64,000 nucleotides of DNA from Cytophagales bacterium (GCA_025359125.1 JANYHI010000068.1:124001-188000), one strand, 5' to 3'. Shown: positions 51,301 through 59,445, numbered from the stretch's first letter. Numbers and translations: made by a program. The notes: generated by a model from the letters alone, not told the origin.

Positions 51301-51309
51301 GGCAATTAA
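45334..51309 (+). CDS. Secreted MORN-repeat / TPR / CHAT-domain protein (1991 aa)
   Basis: Signal peptide MKKILLLFLFGIFLSETFAQ; many ~23-aa MORN_2-like repeats (YYESGQLKSHEFFKDGLYHGSAETYFENGQ); long TPR region; CHAT domain with GLLHIATHGFF (His1841) and VILSACETGKG (Cys1905). Confidence 0.92.
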   Translation: MKKILLLFLFGIFLSETFAQQFPISPNAYDAKGKRTGHWTVLYDSSWHETKNQDSAFHYRLVRFEADKPVGKVRDFFRNGTKQWDGYLLSVNPDVQDGVVNYYFENGAINYSYTAKDGYKNGFYKQYYSNGKLQTAGTIENDSAEGKWISYSEEGVKLTELEYKKNQVNGKLIVFFPSGKIQKRGYKILNKTNGWWDEYYESGQLKSHEFFKDGLYHGSAETYFENGQQESKGQYANDFKTGAWIYYHSNGKIDRFGEYDKEGNRTGIWKSYYANGNPNTVVERKNEKLNGSYEDYYQSGKLKIKSTCVNDTWHGLLEEYFENGQLQRRGKYDMDSLEGEWIAYYEEGHTQYTGTYSNHKKNGLFKYYRVDGSLETEENLKMKVLEGAVINYYANGNISERKYFKANKLDGLLETFYESGAKKCAGSYKEGARVGDWYWYFENGKIESREPYVNGIMQGLVERYYVTGAKKTEALAKDDWEEGLRKLYYASGKLKGIGNMHKHERHGHWVFYDSLTGVKESEGEYVNGKSDGKWNFYLDKLPVAYFINGKQETFYNIKDSLKILLDKGLIEAAHKTIEWMDKVRRRDFKNAKYEKAMMLYWRGFLADVEKKYSLALKYDNAFLKEIIKIKGDTSVEYRNGTNNKALLLSDMGRGEEAIQILKDQAALYIKHPVESSGDVVSFENVAFVYNQNKKYTEEITYLNDILAKRKEMRRTNLHFTMQLLTTLGQTYTEDLNDSENGKATFNSIIKLGDSLSVTDDEYYGNALYRMGVLYQSSYKYDLARQYFKKAVKVLRNHLIDVPAYCMRAFTALGNNYIYFNQQDSAIFIFDEMQQLINKIEWQNTIWQGKILQARGEIYFNQYETNKAVEAWLMAKQMLEKLNSNQSIDYAEILQSLSVALPDQDITRTPQAIEYLEQAIALVKKLKGNSTKYRIYNTALARLYNNSGNFSKTEEILKANMSAINEAEGKTSKFAECEILYTKNEYDLGHYTNAIDHALNAFAIMEPIKKEDPELYIDALSWLSSIYDNLNDEVKAESYSRQALSAARELIGPESIIVINRLQDLARVLRDKSFYSEAEKVYKEAEALVKKTVGENNIKYGYLISSQAGMHREKGDYKKALREYLRYKPIVLKIMGEESPTYITLLTNLAITYEGLGNLTEAEKLHLQSLNLAYKIYENKNSECAWKMKNLADFYSQKGDYPKAEKYLSDAVQIQRAIYGKNNTEYANFLRHLAAVKSNLEKFKEAESLLTTAITINKKNMNDRFGSYVASVEELQTFYSSFGRFQDAVDVLNEILPLIATKLGVDTRYANDLSHKANAFLGLEKYDSARIFITQALSILEDKLAPTHWSVLEAHTILGIIELKQKNVTEAEKHFRFCIEQNKLISQENTSSYINSLNNLGATLIQKGELIEAQEILNQSLAINLKLKDAEVADYTYLQLAKLNNILNKLDVAQGYYRQAMENRKAAIFRNFYFLSDHEKALFWKANRTFVDYFQSFALQRMKSNPAIVNDLYNLQLSTKGILLSTSNKIKKRILSSGDFSMINHYYAWLNQRDQLAQLYSLPKEALKLKKTKLDSLEVLAKASEKELNITSEDLEKDKGKETTWREVQKALATNEAAIEVVRIKHHTTRPTDSTLYAIMILTTEMKNGPQAVVLPNGKLLEGRALRFYKNAIATQLSDSLSYRNYWAAIEPFVRNKTRLYLSLDGAYNSININTLMAPDGKFLVDSKNISIVANSKDIIYLKRNAQIFTKSNASLIGFPKYFIGKERLKSRGKQRNFDFDKLSDQDNTGIAELPGTLAEMEKVNDILSSHQWQVTTFANEEATEEAIKEIRQPGLLHIATHGFFTDEKDNTNSSDPMLRAGLLFTGAANYFQDKINIGADNGVLTAYEAANLNLDNTELVILSACETGKGEVQNGEGVYGLQRAFQTAGAKSILMSLWKVDDTATQELMTLFYENWTSGKTKTDAFKAAQLSLKKKYLSPYYWGAFVMMGN

Positions 51310-51334
51310 GTTTTATTTGAAATAAATAGACAAG

Positions 51335-51811
51335 ATGAGAGAATTTACTTTTGAATTTGCCGATCAGCGTTACCTAGTACGATTGCTAATCTTGTGTTTC
51401 CTCTCATTGATTGTTTTCTTGATTTCTTCAGTAGCACTTTTAGTTGATTCAATAGGAATTTTTGGCTGCATGGCTATTGCCTTTGGTTTTCCTATCGCGC
51501 TATTTTTCTTGTTCAAGAAAAATATAAAAAAAATTGGGAGCGCTATAATTACAGAAGATAATATAGAATTTAAATCAGCGCTTTTAAATCAAAAAATTCT
51601 TTACAGCGATATTAAATTTTATGCGATTCAGCAGTACAAAAGTATAGCTCTGATCATTCAACCTAAAATTGGAAAGAAATTTAAGCTACAAGCCAATCCT
51701 AATTTTTGTAATACCGATCCATTTAGGTTCCTGTGCAGCGAATTAGATAAATCACTTCAGCGCTATAAAATTTCGCATCAGGCTGATTTGGTTAAAAAAA
51801 AATCTTGGTAA
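51335..51811 (+). CDS. Small membrane protein: two TM segments followed by a compact C-terminal domain (PH-like?)
   Basis: 158 aa; two hydrophobic N-terminal segments; 26-nt gap from the CHAT gene. Confidence 0.6.
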   Translation: MREFTFEFADQRYLVRLLILCFLSLIVFLISSVALLVDSIGIFGCMAIAFGFPIALFFLFKKNIKKIGSAIITEDNIEFKSALLNQKILYSDIKFYAIQQYKSIALIIQPKIGKKFKLQANPNFCNTDPFRFLCSELDKSLQRYKISHQADLVKKKSW

Positions 51812-51819
51812 TTTGAACT

Positions 51820-52359
51820 CTAGGCTTTCAATTTGATCATGCAAAACACAGCGTAGTTAATCATGTCTTGGTAGTTGGCTTTTATGCCCTCGCTGGCCAG
51901 TGTTTTGCCTTGGTTATCTTCAATTTGCTTCACGCGAAGTAGTTTCATTAAAATAATATCAGTAATCGAACTTACTCTCATCTCGCGCCAAGCTTCACCA
52001 TAGTCGTGATTTTTATTTTGATGTAACTCAAACGTTTCGTTTACAGCATTATCATACATAGGTTCTAACTCTTTAAAAGTCATATCCATTTTTTCTGATT
52101 CAGTTAGTGTAAGCTGAATCATAGCGATGATGCAATAATTAATAATGCCTATGAATTCGTCTTTAATCGGATCCTCTACTTTTTGAACACCCTTTTCTTG
52201 AATGCTACGAATGCGCTGTGCCTTAATGTACAGCTGATCGGTAATAGAAGGCAATCTTAGTATTCGCCACGCAGTTCCATAATCATGAGTCTTCTTGGCA
52301 AACAAGGTTTTGCAGGTGGCAATTACCTCTTTATATTCGTGCAGGGTTCTTTCATTCAT
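51820..52359 (-). CDS. DUF1599 domain-containing protein (internal duplication)
   Basis: Two copies of HDYGxAWRxxRxxSITD in one protein; next to folP. Confidence 0.85.
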   Translation of the reverse strand: MNERTLHEYKEVIATCKTLFAKKTHDYGTAWRILRLPSITDQLYIKAQRIRSIQEKGVQKVEDPIKDEFIGIINYCIIAMIQLTLTESEKMDMTFKELEPMYDNAVNETFELHQNKNHDYGEAWREMRVSSITDIILMKLLRVKQIEDNQGKTLASEGIKANYQDMINYAVFCMIKLKA

Positions 52360-52437
52360 ACTAGGTGTAAAGGTAGAAGTTATAAGTCAGAATCTGAAAG
52401 ATAGAATGTAGAAGGAAAAGTAAAGGAGGGAGCGATT

Positions 52438-53289
52438 ATGAAAGAACAATTTTTTAATGTGAACAAGACTCTTAATTGCGCAGGCAAGTTGATAGATTTT
52501 TCTATACCCAAAGTGATGGGTATTTTGAACGTTACGCCCGATAGTTTTTTTGATGGTGGAAAGTATAACTCAGACACAGAGGCGCTGAAGCACGTGGAGA
52601 AAATGCTTTTTGATGGCGCCACCTTTATTGATGTTGGAGGTTATTCTTCTCGTCCTGGGGCTGAAAATATTTCAGTGCAAGAAGAAACCGAAAGGGTAAT
52701 TCCGGTTATAAGAGCTATCATTAAATTTTTCCCGGAAGCTGTTATTTCAATTGATACATTCCGATCGGAAGTTGCAAAAGCTGCCGTGGGCGAAGGAGCT
52801 GTAGTAGTCAATGATATTTCGGGCGGACAATTAGATGCTTTGATGTTTGCAACAATCGCTGCATTGAAGGTGCCATACATCTTAATGCATATGAAGGGTA
52901 CCCCTCAAACCATGACAACGCTTTCCACTTACGAAAACCTGATCAAAGAAGTGATCGATTATTTTCATCCTAAAATAGCCAGACTCCAAGAGTTGGGTTG
53001 TAAAGATATTATTGTTGATCCGGGTTTTGGTTTCGCGAAAAGCATTGACCAGAATTTTGAATTGCTGAATAACTTAGATCATTTAAGAATTTTGGGCAAA
53101 CCAGTATTGGCTGGGCTATCTCGCAAATCAATGGTTTGGAAGGCATTGAAAATCGATACTGACCAAGCGCTCAATGGTACCACCTCATTAAATACAATTG
53201 CCATATTGAAGGGAGCTTCTGTTTTAAGGGTGCATGATGTAAGGGAAGCAGCAGAGGTAATTAAATTAGTAACTAAACTTCATGCCTAA
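52438..53289 (+). CDS. folP: Dihydropteroate synthase
   Basis: VMGILNVTPDSFFDGGKYN; FIDVGGYSSRPGAENISVQEE; DPGFGFAKS. Confidence 0.96.
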   Translation: MKEQFFNVNKTLNCAGKLIDFSIPKVMGILNVTPDSFFDGGKYNSDTEALKHVEKMLFDGATFIDVGGYSSRPGAENISVQEETERVIPVIRAIIKFFPEAVISIDTFRSEVAKAAVGEGAVVVNDISGGQLDALMFATIAALKVPYILMHMKGTPQTMTTLSTYENLIKEVIDYFHPKIARLQELGCKDIIVDPGFGFAKSIDQNFELLNNLDHLRILGKPVLAGLSRKSMVWKALKIDTDQALNGTTSLNTIAILKGASVLRVHDVREAAEVIKLVTKLHA

Positions 53290-53365
53290 GATTATTACTA
53301 CTCGATATTAGAATTTCAAACAACTATTAACCATTAACTTATAACAGTTTATTACCTTTACGCTC

Positions 53366-54229
53366 ATGCTTTTTCTTTTCAAAATGGGCTTTCTCGAAAT
53401 CAGCTGGGTCGACTTTGTCGATGTATCGCTGGTGGCCATTTTGTTGTATCAGATTTATAAACTTATCAGGGGCAGTATTGCGGTAAATATTTTTTTAGGC
53501 ATTCTTGCTCTTTACTTGGTTTACCTGATTGTGCGCGCTGCACAAATGGAATTGCTGGCTACTATTTTAGGCCAGTTTATGGGCGTGGGTGTGCTGGCAA
53601 TGATCATCTTGTTTCAGCCTGAGATAAGAAAATTTTTATTGCTGATTGGTAGAAGCGCTGAAATAAACCGAGGCAGTATTTTGAAATCAATTGCCCATTG
53701 GCGAAACGATTATCACGATGACTTTGATGTGCATGAACTGATGGAGGCTGTTAAGACTTTAAAGGCTACCCGCACCGGAGCATTGATCGTTTTCTCGCGC
53801 GATATGGAATTAAAATTCTATGCCGAAACAGGAGACCCACTTGGAGCAGTAGTTAACAGGAGATTATTAATCTCAATTTTTAATAAGACAAGTCCTCTTC
53901 ACGATGGTGCTGCTATTATTTATCAAGGCAGAATTAAAGCAGCACGTTGTGTATTGCCCGTTACAGAGAATGATCATTTACCTGCTCACTTTGGGTTGCG
54001 CCATCGTTCTGCCATTGGCATGAGTGAGGCTACCGATACGTTGGTAATGGTTATTTCTGAAGAAACTGGGCGATTGATTTTGGCTCGTAATGGAAAGTAT
54101 ATTCGTGTTCTAAAGCTCAAACAAGTAGAGCAAAAAATTCTAGAGTATTTGCATAATTCAGAACCCAAAATTTGGGAAGAGGTTTCTGTTGAGCCTGAGC
54201 CAATCGAGCCACAAGAGGTAAAAGCGTAA
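53366..54229 (+). CDS. cdaA: Diadenylate cyclase CdaA (c-di-AMP synthase)
   Basis: N-terminal TM region; DAC motifs SPLHDGAAII and LPAHFGLRHRSAIGMSEATD. Confidence 0.94.
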   Translation: MLFLFKMGFLEISWVDFVDVSLVAILLYQIYKLIRGSIAVNIFLGILALYLVYLIVRAAQMELLATILGQFMGVGVLAMIILFQPEIRKFLLLIGRSAEINRGSILKSIAHWRNDYHDDFDVHELMEAVKTLKATRTGALIVFSRDMELKFYAETGDPLGAVVNRRLLISIFNKTSPLHDGAAIIYQGRIKAARCVLPVTENDHLPAHFGLRHRSAIGMSEATDTLVMVISEETGRLILARNGKYIRVLKLKQVEQKILEYLHNSEPKIWEEVSVEPEPIEPQEVKA

Positions 54230-54251
54230 TACAATTTGAGATTTTAGACTT

Positions 54252-57200
54252 ATGATTTTTGATGTATCTCATTTAAGGTTGTCAATTTTCAATTCCTCCT
54301 TATTAATTTTTCTATCCTCAATAACGTTCAGCTATTCTCAATCGATAGAAACAGTAATTCAAAAAGGGCATGAGCTGGCAGTGTTATCTGTCGCCATCAG
54401 CCCAGATAGTAATTATGTTGCAACCACCAGTCGAGATAAATCTGCCAAGTTATGGGAACTGCGTACAGGACGTGAGGTAAGAAGTTTTTTAGGACATCAA
54501 GCTTCTGTTACGAGTTTAGATTTTAGTAGAGATGGCAAATACTTGATCACGGGTAGTAACGATGCCACCGCAAAAATCTGGGAGGTAGCCACCGGAAAAG
54601 AAATTCTTACAGTTAAACCGGATAAAGAACCACTGACAGATGTAGTTTTTGATCCGAAAGGAAAATTTTTTGTTACGGTAGGATATGGCCGATTAGCAGT
54701 TGTGTGGGAGTTTCCATCGAAAAGAAAAATAAAGGAATTCGATGCAGATGGATATGCTGGTTCATCGGGCGGAATTAATCTCGCGATTAGTCCTAATGGA
54801 GAATGGTTGGCGATAGGAGAAGATAACAGTACGGCAAATGTTTATAGTACCTCAGATTGGACGAAAACATTTACATTCAATTTCTCAGAGTATTCTTCTT
54901 GCGGAGGTTGTTTTACAGATGTCAATTTCTCTTCGGATAGTCGTTACTTATTAAAGGCTTCGCACAATGGTGAGGTGGCTAAATACAATCTCGCCAAGGG
55001 AGAATTAGTAAATCGATACACTAAAAAAGTGACGGATCTATCTTCCGTAGCGGTTAGTAAAGATGGAAAGCTGGTAGCCTCTTGTTCTGAACATTTTGTA
55101 ACGATTTACAATGCCGAAAAAGGTGATTCACTCAAAACAATAAATCCAGGTATTGAGGCAGAGATAAACCAAGCAACATTTACTGCCGATGGCAAAAGAA
55201 TTTTATTAGCCTGCGACAATAATATTATTTTGATATGGGATGTTTTAAAAAATAAAAAAGTAGGTGAGCTCACTGGTTTTTTAAATCAGCGCGATAAAGG
55301 TGGTATTACGTACGATCCTAATTCATATTGGGATTCCTACATCGCAAAATATATTCGTTTTAAAAATAATCTCATTGCAAGCAACGATAACAAAACGTTG
55401 CTTAAAGGTAAGTTTGGCGAAAAAATAAAACGGTGGAACATCGCTACAGGCAAAACAGAAATGGAATATGTAGGGCATACCAAAGCGGCTTTGTGTTATA
55501 AGTATAGTCGCGATGGAAAGAAATTGATCAGTGGCGGAGGAGATGGACGCGTAATTATTTGGAATGCAGAGAAGGGCGATACCATCAGAGTTATGAAAGC
55601 GTATCGCGAACCTGTGTTCGATGTAAATTTTAGTAGTGATGAATCGAAAGTAATCAGCACCAGCTGGGAAGGAACACTATTAATTCACGATGCAATTACA
55701 GGTAAGGAGTTAAATTATTTTAAACTGACAAATGGCTCAGCCTATCAGGCAATATTTAGTCGCAATGACCTGTACATTATCACAGCAAGTTTGCCAACGG
55801 GGTTGCAAATGCTGGAGGTTGACACGCAAAAAATTATTCGGGATTTTGTCGGCCACACCGAAACAATTTCAACCCTTCAGCTCTCGCAAGACGGAAGAAA
55901 ATTGTTGAGTGCCAGCTGGGATGGCACCTTACGCCTTTGGGATATTGCCACGGGCCTCACCGATAAAAAATTGACTGGTCACGCTGGTGCTATTTATGCT
56001 GCCCTTTTTAACAAAGCAGAAAATACCATCTTCAGTGCGGGTGCCGATCGAATCATTCGGCAGTGGGATGTAGCCACAGGAAAAGTAATTAAAACTTTTT
56101 CCGGCCATCAAGGCGAAATCACAAGTCTACAATTAGCATCTGATGAAAAAATGTTAATTAGCCACAGTGTAGATGGCTCTACAAAATTTTGGGATCTTAC
56201 TTCGGGTAAAGAATTTTTTGAACACATTCATTTTGGTGAAAAAGAATGGATGGTTAAAAACCCGGAGGGGTATTTTACGGGCACGCAGGAGGCCAGAAAG
56301 TTTATTCATTTTGTAGAAGGAGTGAAGACGTATTCAGTAGATCAGTTCTTCGATGAATTTTACAGACCAGATTTATTGCCTAAGATTTTTCAAAATCGTG
56401 GAGGTGATGACGGGTACAAAGGCATTCAAGGTAAACTACAGAAATCTCCACCGCCATCAGTAAAGGTTGCGGCTGTTGTATCATCAGAAGAAGGTAAAGC
56501 AGATGTGTTTGTTAAGATTACTGACACAGGCTCAGGAGTTGATCAGTTTAAATTATTTCATAATGGAAAATCCGTTGCAATAGATCGATCGGCATTGAAG
56601 TTGCCAGCAGGTAAAGACCAGTCATCCACTTATCGACAAACTATTTCTATGATAGCCGGCACAAATATTTTTTCTGCTGTAGCCACCAACCAAGATAAAA
56701 TTGAATCTGACCCCAACTCGATGGAATTGTTTTCTGAGAAAATAGGCAAAACAAGCACCTGCTATTTGTTGGCAGTGGGCATCAATCAATATAAAAACCC
56801 TCGAATGATTTTAAATTACGCCAAACCCGATGCGGAATCATTTGAGAAAATCATTCGTACAAAAGGCAACTCACTATATAAGAATGTAGAGATGTACACT
56901 TTGTATGATGCCGATGCATCGCGCCAAGCAATTTTAGCTAAGCTCGATGAGCTTGCAGCAAAAATTCATCAAGAAGATGTTTTTATTTTTTATTATGCTG
57001 GGCACGGCAGTATGGTGGATGATCGTTTCTTTTTTATTCCAACAGAGAGTTTACGCTTGTACGATCTTACCTCTTTACAACGCGATGCAATAGAAGGCAA
57101 TGTATTGCAAGAAAAATTTAAAAATATTCATGCACTCAAGCAATTGATTGTGATGGACGCTTGCCAATCAGGAGGATCGGTTGAATTATTGGCAACACGC

Positions 57201-57512
57201 GGAGCGGCAGAAGAAAAAGCCATTGCTCAATTATCACGCAGTGCAGGCATACATGTAATGGCTTCAGCAGGCAGCGAACAATTTGCGACAGAATTTGCAG
57301 AGCTCGGTCATGGCTTATTTACTTACTTACTTATAAAAGCTCTTGAAGGAGATGCCGATGGTGCTCCGAAAGATGGCAAGGTTACTATTTACGAATTAAA
57401 GTCATACTTAGATGATCAGGTACCAGAAATGACGCGCAAGTTGAAAGGTAAGCCACAGTATCCTTACACTTTTTCTCGCGGTCAGGATTTTCCTGTGGTG
57501 ATTGAAAATTAA
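54252..57512 (+). CDS. Exported WD40-repeat protein with C-terminal caspase-like (peptidase C14) domain
   Basis: WD40 blades (GHTETISTLQLSQDGRKLLSASWDGTLRLWDIATG); caspase motifs IFYYAGHGSM (His918) and LIVMDACQSGGS (Cys971); N-terminal hydrophobic signal sequence. Confidence 0.92.
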   Translation: MIFDVSHLRLSIFNSSLLIFLSSITFSYSQSIETVIQKGHELAVLSVAISPDSNYVATTSRDKSAKLWELRTGREVRSFLGHQASVTSLDFSRDGKYLITGSNDATAKIWEVATGKEILTVKPDKEPLTDVVFDPKGKFFVTVGYGRLAVVWEFPSKRKIKEFDADGYAGSSGGINLAISPNGEWLAIGEDNSTANVYSTSDWTKTFTFNFSEYSSCGGCFTDVNFSSDSRYLLKASHNGEVAKYNLAKGELVNRYTKKVTDLSSVAVSKDGKLVASCSEHFVTIYNAEKGDSLKTINPGIEAEINQATFTADGKRILLACDNNIILIWDVLKNKKVGELTGFLNQRDKGGITYDPNSYWDSYIAKYIRFKNNLIASNDNKTLLKGKFGEKIKRWNIATGKTEMEYVGHTKAALCYKYSRDGKKLISGGGDGRVIIWNAEKGDTIRVMKAYREPVFDVNFSSDESKVISTSWEGTLLIHDAITGKELNYFKLTNGSAYQAIFSRNDLYIITASLPTGLQMLEVDTQKIIRDFVGHTETISTLQLSQDGRKLLSASWDGTLRLWDIATGLTDKKLTGHAGAIYAALFNKAENTIFSAGADRIIRQWDVATGKVIKTFSGHQGEITSLQLASDEKMLISHSVDGSTKFWDLTSGKEFFEHIHFGEKEWMVKNPEGYFTGTQEARKFIHFVEGVKTYSVDQFFDEFYRPDLLPKIFQNRGGDDGYKGIQGKLQKSPPPSVKVAAVVSSEEGKADVFVKITDTGSGVDQFKLFHNGKSVAIDRSALKLPAGKDQSSTYRQTISMIAGTNIFSAVATNQDKIESDPNSMELFSEKIGKTSTCYLLAVGINQYKNPRMILNYAKPDAESFEKIIRTKGNSLYKNVEMYTLYDADASRQAILAKLDELAAKIHQEDVFIFYYAGHGSMVDDRFFFIPTESLRLYDLTSLQRDAIEGNVLQEKFKNIHALKQLIVMDACQSGGSVELLATRGAAEEKAIAQLSRSAGIHVMASAGSEQFATEFAELGHGLFTYLLIKALEGDADGAPKDGKVTIYELKSYLDDQVPEMTRKLKGKPQYPYTFSRGQDFPVVIEN

Positions 57513-57515
57513 CCC

Positions 57516-57537
57516 AAAAAAGTCATGTGACTTTTTT
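57516..57537. terminator. Weak candidate terminator after the WD40-caspase gene
   Basis: AAAAAAGTCATGTGACTTTTTT, A/T-rich stem just after the stop codon. Confidence 0.35.
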
Positions 57538-57758
57538 GCACTTTGTGTGACGATTGAGAATGAAATATTTAGACCTTTTTAGTATTGTAAGCTTTTCTTT
57601 CATTCTCAATGTCAGGCCAGACGATAAATGTCTGACTTTGACCAAAGCATCATGAGTTAATCCTGACAATGCAGTCAGCATTCGTCACGCTTCTGGCAAA
57701 ATTAATGTAACCGACAATTTTTTTGTAAATTAGACGAAAGAATTAATTCAACTGCTAG

Positions 57759-58190
57759 ATGACGGAAACCGACAGGTTTAGATTTTATCTGGTAAAATAT
57801 TTTCTGGCATCGCTCAGCGTGTTGCAGGCAGCAGTGGCCACGCTTATGCTTTTTCAGTATAAAGCATCTCCCAAAGTCAATGCTACTATTTTTATATTTT
57901 TTTCGTTGAGTTTAATTTTCTTCTCGCTTCATATTTTAATTAGCGATAGAATTAAGCGCGTGGCCATCAGCAAGAAGAAAGTGACAATACTCCATACTTA
58001 TAAACAGAAGAGCTATAATTGGTCGGAGGTGAAAGAGGTTAAGTTTCTTTCATTTCTGAATATGTATCGTCTTACACTAAAAGGAAAATCTAATCGAATT
58101 TACTTTTTATCTGGTAAAGATAGCGAAGCTCTTTTTGGACTCTTTTCTGCTAGAGCATCTTTTATACCTAAGAAAGTTTCTAAGGTTTAG
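57759..58190 (+). CDS. Small membrane protein: two TM segments followed by a compact C-terminal domain (PH-like?)
   Basis: 143 aa; hydrophobic segments VLQAAVATLMLF and ATIFIFFSLSLIFFSLHIL, then a beta-rich domain. Confidence 0.6.
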   Translation: MTETDRFRFYLVKYFLASLSVLQAAVATLMLFQYKASPKVNATIFIFFSLSLIFFSLHILISDRIKRVAISKKKVTILHTYKQKSYNWSEVKEVKFLSFLNMYRLTLKGKSNRIYFLSGKDSEALFGLFSARASFIPKKVSKV

Positions 58191-58210
58191 CGGTGCGAGA
58201 TTTACTCCAA

Positions 58211-59407
58211 CTACTTTAACACCTCAAGCTCTCTCCCTACCTCGGTAAATGCTTTAATGGCTTTGTCTAGGTGATGCTTCTCATGACCAGCAGAAATCTG
58301 TACCCGAATTCTAGCTTTACCTTTTGCTACCACGGGAAAGAAAAATCCAATCACGTAAATACCTTTCTCCAAAAGTAGCTCTGCGAATTTTTGGGCAAGT
58401 GGTGCCTCATACAACATGATGGGCACAATAGGATGAACTCCCGGCTTAATATCAAATCCAGCCTTAGTCATTTCCGCACGAAAATAATTTGTGTTTTGCT
58501 CTAATTTGTCTCTCAAATCTGTGGTTTCTGAAAGCATATTAAACACTTCAATAGACGCTCCAACAATAGAAGGTGCAAGTGTATTTGAAAACAAATACGG
58601 CCTTGAACGCTGACGAAGCATTTCAATAATTTCTTTTCTGCCAGATGTAAATCCACCCGATGCGCCACCCAACGCTTTGCCCAATGTGCCTGTAATAATA
58701 TCAACCCTACCCATTACATTGCAATGTTCGGGTACACCGCGGCCGGTTTTGCCAATAAAACCAGAAGAGTGACACTCATCCGTCATTACCAATGCTTCGT
58801 ATTGATCTGCCAAATCACAAATCTTATCCAGTTGTGCAATGGTTCCATCCATAGAAAAAGCACCATCTGTTACAATCAAAATTTGTTTCGCACCCGCCTT
58901 GCGCGCATCTTCCAATTGCGTTTTTAAATCGGCCATATCGTTGTGCTTGTAGCGATAGCGCATGGCCTTGCAAAGTCTTACACCGTCAATAATAGAGGCG
59001 TGATTTAATTCGTCTGAGATGATTGCATCTTGCTCACCTAATAGAGGTTCAAACACACCACCGTTTGCATCAAAAGCAGCTGCATATAAAATAGTGTCTT
59101 CTGTGCCCAGGAATTCAGAAATCTTTTTTTCTAGTTCTTTGTGGATGTCTTGTGTGCCGCAAATAAATCTAACCGATGACATTCCAAATCCATGGGTATC
59201 AATTGCTTTTTTTGCCGCTTCAAGCACTCGGGGGTGCGAGGATAAGCCCAGGTAATTATTCGCACAAAAATTAATTACTTCTTTTCCATCTGCTGTTTTA
59301 ATATCTGCGGCTTGTGGAGTAGTAATGATGCGCTCTTTTTTAAAAAGACCGGCAGTAGAAATAGACTCTAGTTCTTTTTGAAGTATGGGTTGAAGCTTAC
59401 TATACAT
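58211..59407 (-). CDS. kbl: Glycine C-acetyltransferase (2-amino-3-ketobutyrate CoA ligase)
   Basis: INFCANNYLGLSSHPRVLEAAKKAIDTHGFGMSSVRFICGTQDIHKELE; GRVDIITGTLGKALGGASGGF. Confidence 0.95.
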   Translation of the reverse strand: MYSKLQPILQKELESISTAGLFKKERIITTPQAADIKTADGKEVINFCANNYLGLSSHPRVLEAAKKAIDTHGFGMSSVRFICGTQDIHKELEKKISEFLGTEDTILYAAAFDANGGVFEPLLGEQDAIISDELNHASIIDGVRLCKAMRYRYKHNDMADLKTQLEDARKAGAKQILIVTDGAFSMDGTIAQLDKICDLADQYEALVMTDECHSSGFIGKTGRGVPEHCNVMGRVDIITGTLGKALGGASGGFTSGRKEIIEMLRQRSRPYLFSNTLAPSIVGASIEVFNMLSETTDLRDKLEQNTNYFRAEMTKAGFDIKPGVHPIVPIMLYEAPLAQKFAELLLEKGIYVIGFFFPVVAKGKARIRVQISAGHEKHHLDKAIKAFTEVGRELEVLK

Positions 59408-59445
59408 AATTTGTTATTAGTTAATGGGCGCAAGTTGCAAAAAAA

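Noticed and set aside
45334-51309. Type III-E CRISPR (Craspase) association of the TPR-CHAT protein
   Set aside because: No repeat-spacer array, gRAMP or other cas gene in the window, and the protein has a signal peptide.
53366-54229. CdaA as a CBASS-type defence cyclase
   Set aside because: Membrane DAC next to folP is the housekeeping arrangement; no CD-NTase or Cap effector genes found.
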